In this document: positions 6,571 to 6,932 of the stretch, piece after piece
Layout of the letters: each line of letters opens with the position of its first letter
Position numbering within the stretch: the first letter of the stretch is position 1
Source of the DNA: JBELHJ01 sp042091495
Lineage (GTDB): Bacteria > Bacteroidota > Bacteroidia > Flavobacteriales > Flavobacteriaceae
Reading direction: 5' to 3'
Length of the DNA stretch: 6,932 nt
Assembly (NCBI GenBank): GCA_042091495.1
Contig: JBELHJ010000084.1
Location: 1-6,932 of the forward strand
The notes under the pieces: model-generated
Database searches by the model: none
Seen by the model: the letters and a program-made list of their open reading frames with translations, nothing else
What the model was told of the DNA's origin: nothing
Translations under genes and position numbers: made by a program

Positions 6571-6932
6571 ATGAAAATTAAAATTTTAACTGGGATTACT
6601 TTTTTTATGTGTATTGCTTTTTCAAACGCTCAAGAATTAGGAGTTAGATTTGGAAGTTTTGCAGAAAATGGGGTTGCTGTAGACGCCATTTTTGATTTTG
6701 AAGGTAAACGTATTCATGCTGACGCTAGCTTTGGTAAAGACTACCTCAGAGTAAATACTATTTATGATTTTATTCATAAACCACTAGGCAGTGAAGAAAA
6801 CTTCTATTGGTATGCCGGTGCTGGTGCAACTCTAGGCTTGCCTTTGAAAAGTGGCGTAGATTTTGACTTAGGTGCGGTTGGAGAGCTTGGGCTTGAGTAC
6901 CGATTTGAAGGAGCTCCTATTGTATTAGGCCT
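6571..6932 (+). CDS. Exported, probably outer-membrane beta-barrel protein, C-terminus cut by window edge
   Basis: My translation gives 120 residues, open to the window edge. Residues 1-20 are a clear signal peptide (two lysines, hydrophobic core, then SNA before Q21). The rest consists of short alternating strands rich in glycine and aromatic residues: ELGVRFGSF (22-30), HADASFGKDYLRV (49-61), FYWYAGAGATLGL (78-90) and ELGLEYRFEG (105-114). This pattern fits small outer-membrane beta-barrels of Bacteroidota (OmpA/OmpW-like size class). WYAGAGATLG resembles the strand found mid-barrel in such proteins. No OmpA peptidoglycan-binding domain, lipobox or catalytic motif is seen in the part present. 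The role is unknown, and the protein could be structural, a porin or a stress-induced barrel. It has its own promoter and diverges from aroQ. The A-rich stretch before the ATG is normal for the phylum. Confidence 0.75.
   Translation, partial: MKIKILTGITFFMCIAFSNAQELGVRFGSFAENGVAVDAIFDFEGKRIHADASFGKDYLRVNTIYDFIHKPLGSEENFYWYAGAGATLGLPLKSGVDFDLGAVGELGLEYRFEGAPIVLG

Overview
The window looks like chromosome of a marine-type member of the Flavobacteriaceae (Bacteroidota). The evidence is the strong AT bias, the absence of Shine-Dalgarno sites before starts, promoter-like boxes of the Bacteroidota form TAnnTTTG, and a secreted protein with a C-terminal type IX secretion (T9SS) sorting domain, a system confined to this phylum. 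No ribosomal or transfer RNA gene, insertion sequence, CRISPR array or phage gene is visible.

Layout, left to right. (1) The minus strand at 1-1271 carries a nearly complete major facilitator transporter of the UMF1 (Atg22-like) family, cut at its C-terminus by the window edge. (2) A 280-base divergent intergenic region follows, holding a perfect 14-base palindrome just upstream of a probable promoter. (3) A large secreted right-handed beta-helix protein with an N-terminal signal peptide and a T9SS type A C-terminal domain spans 1552-3975. Its fold suggests a polysaccharide lyase or glycosidase, but its substrate cannot be read from sequence. (4) A strong hairpin terminator comes next, and its 3' arm contains the start codon of the following gene. 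(5) An exported methionine sulfoxide reductase B (msrB) spans 4046-4516. (6) A stand-alone dihydrolipoyl dehydrogenase (lpdA) spans 4631-6007. (7) A terminator separates it from the convergent aroQ (type II 3-dehydroquinase, 6062-6475, minus strand). (8) A 95-base divergent spacer carries a good promoter for (9), the start of an exported, probably outer-membrane beta-barrel protein running off the right edge.

The genes do not form one pathway or an obvious operon. Lpd serves the 2-oxoacid dehydrogenase complexes and the glycine cleavage system, AroQ serves the shikimate pathway, MsrB repairs oxidised methionine outside the cytoplasm, and the beta-helix protein probably acts at the cell surface. 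Most genes appear to be transcribed singly; msrB to lpdA is the only pair with no visible terminator between them. I see no convincing new multi-gene system. The most unusual features are regulatory: the terminator/start-codon overlap at msrB and the palindrome upstream of the beta-helix gene.
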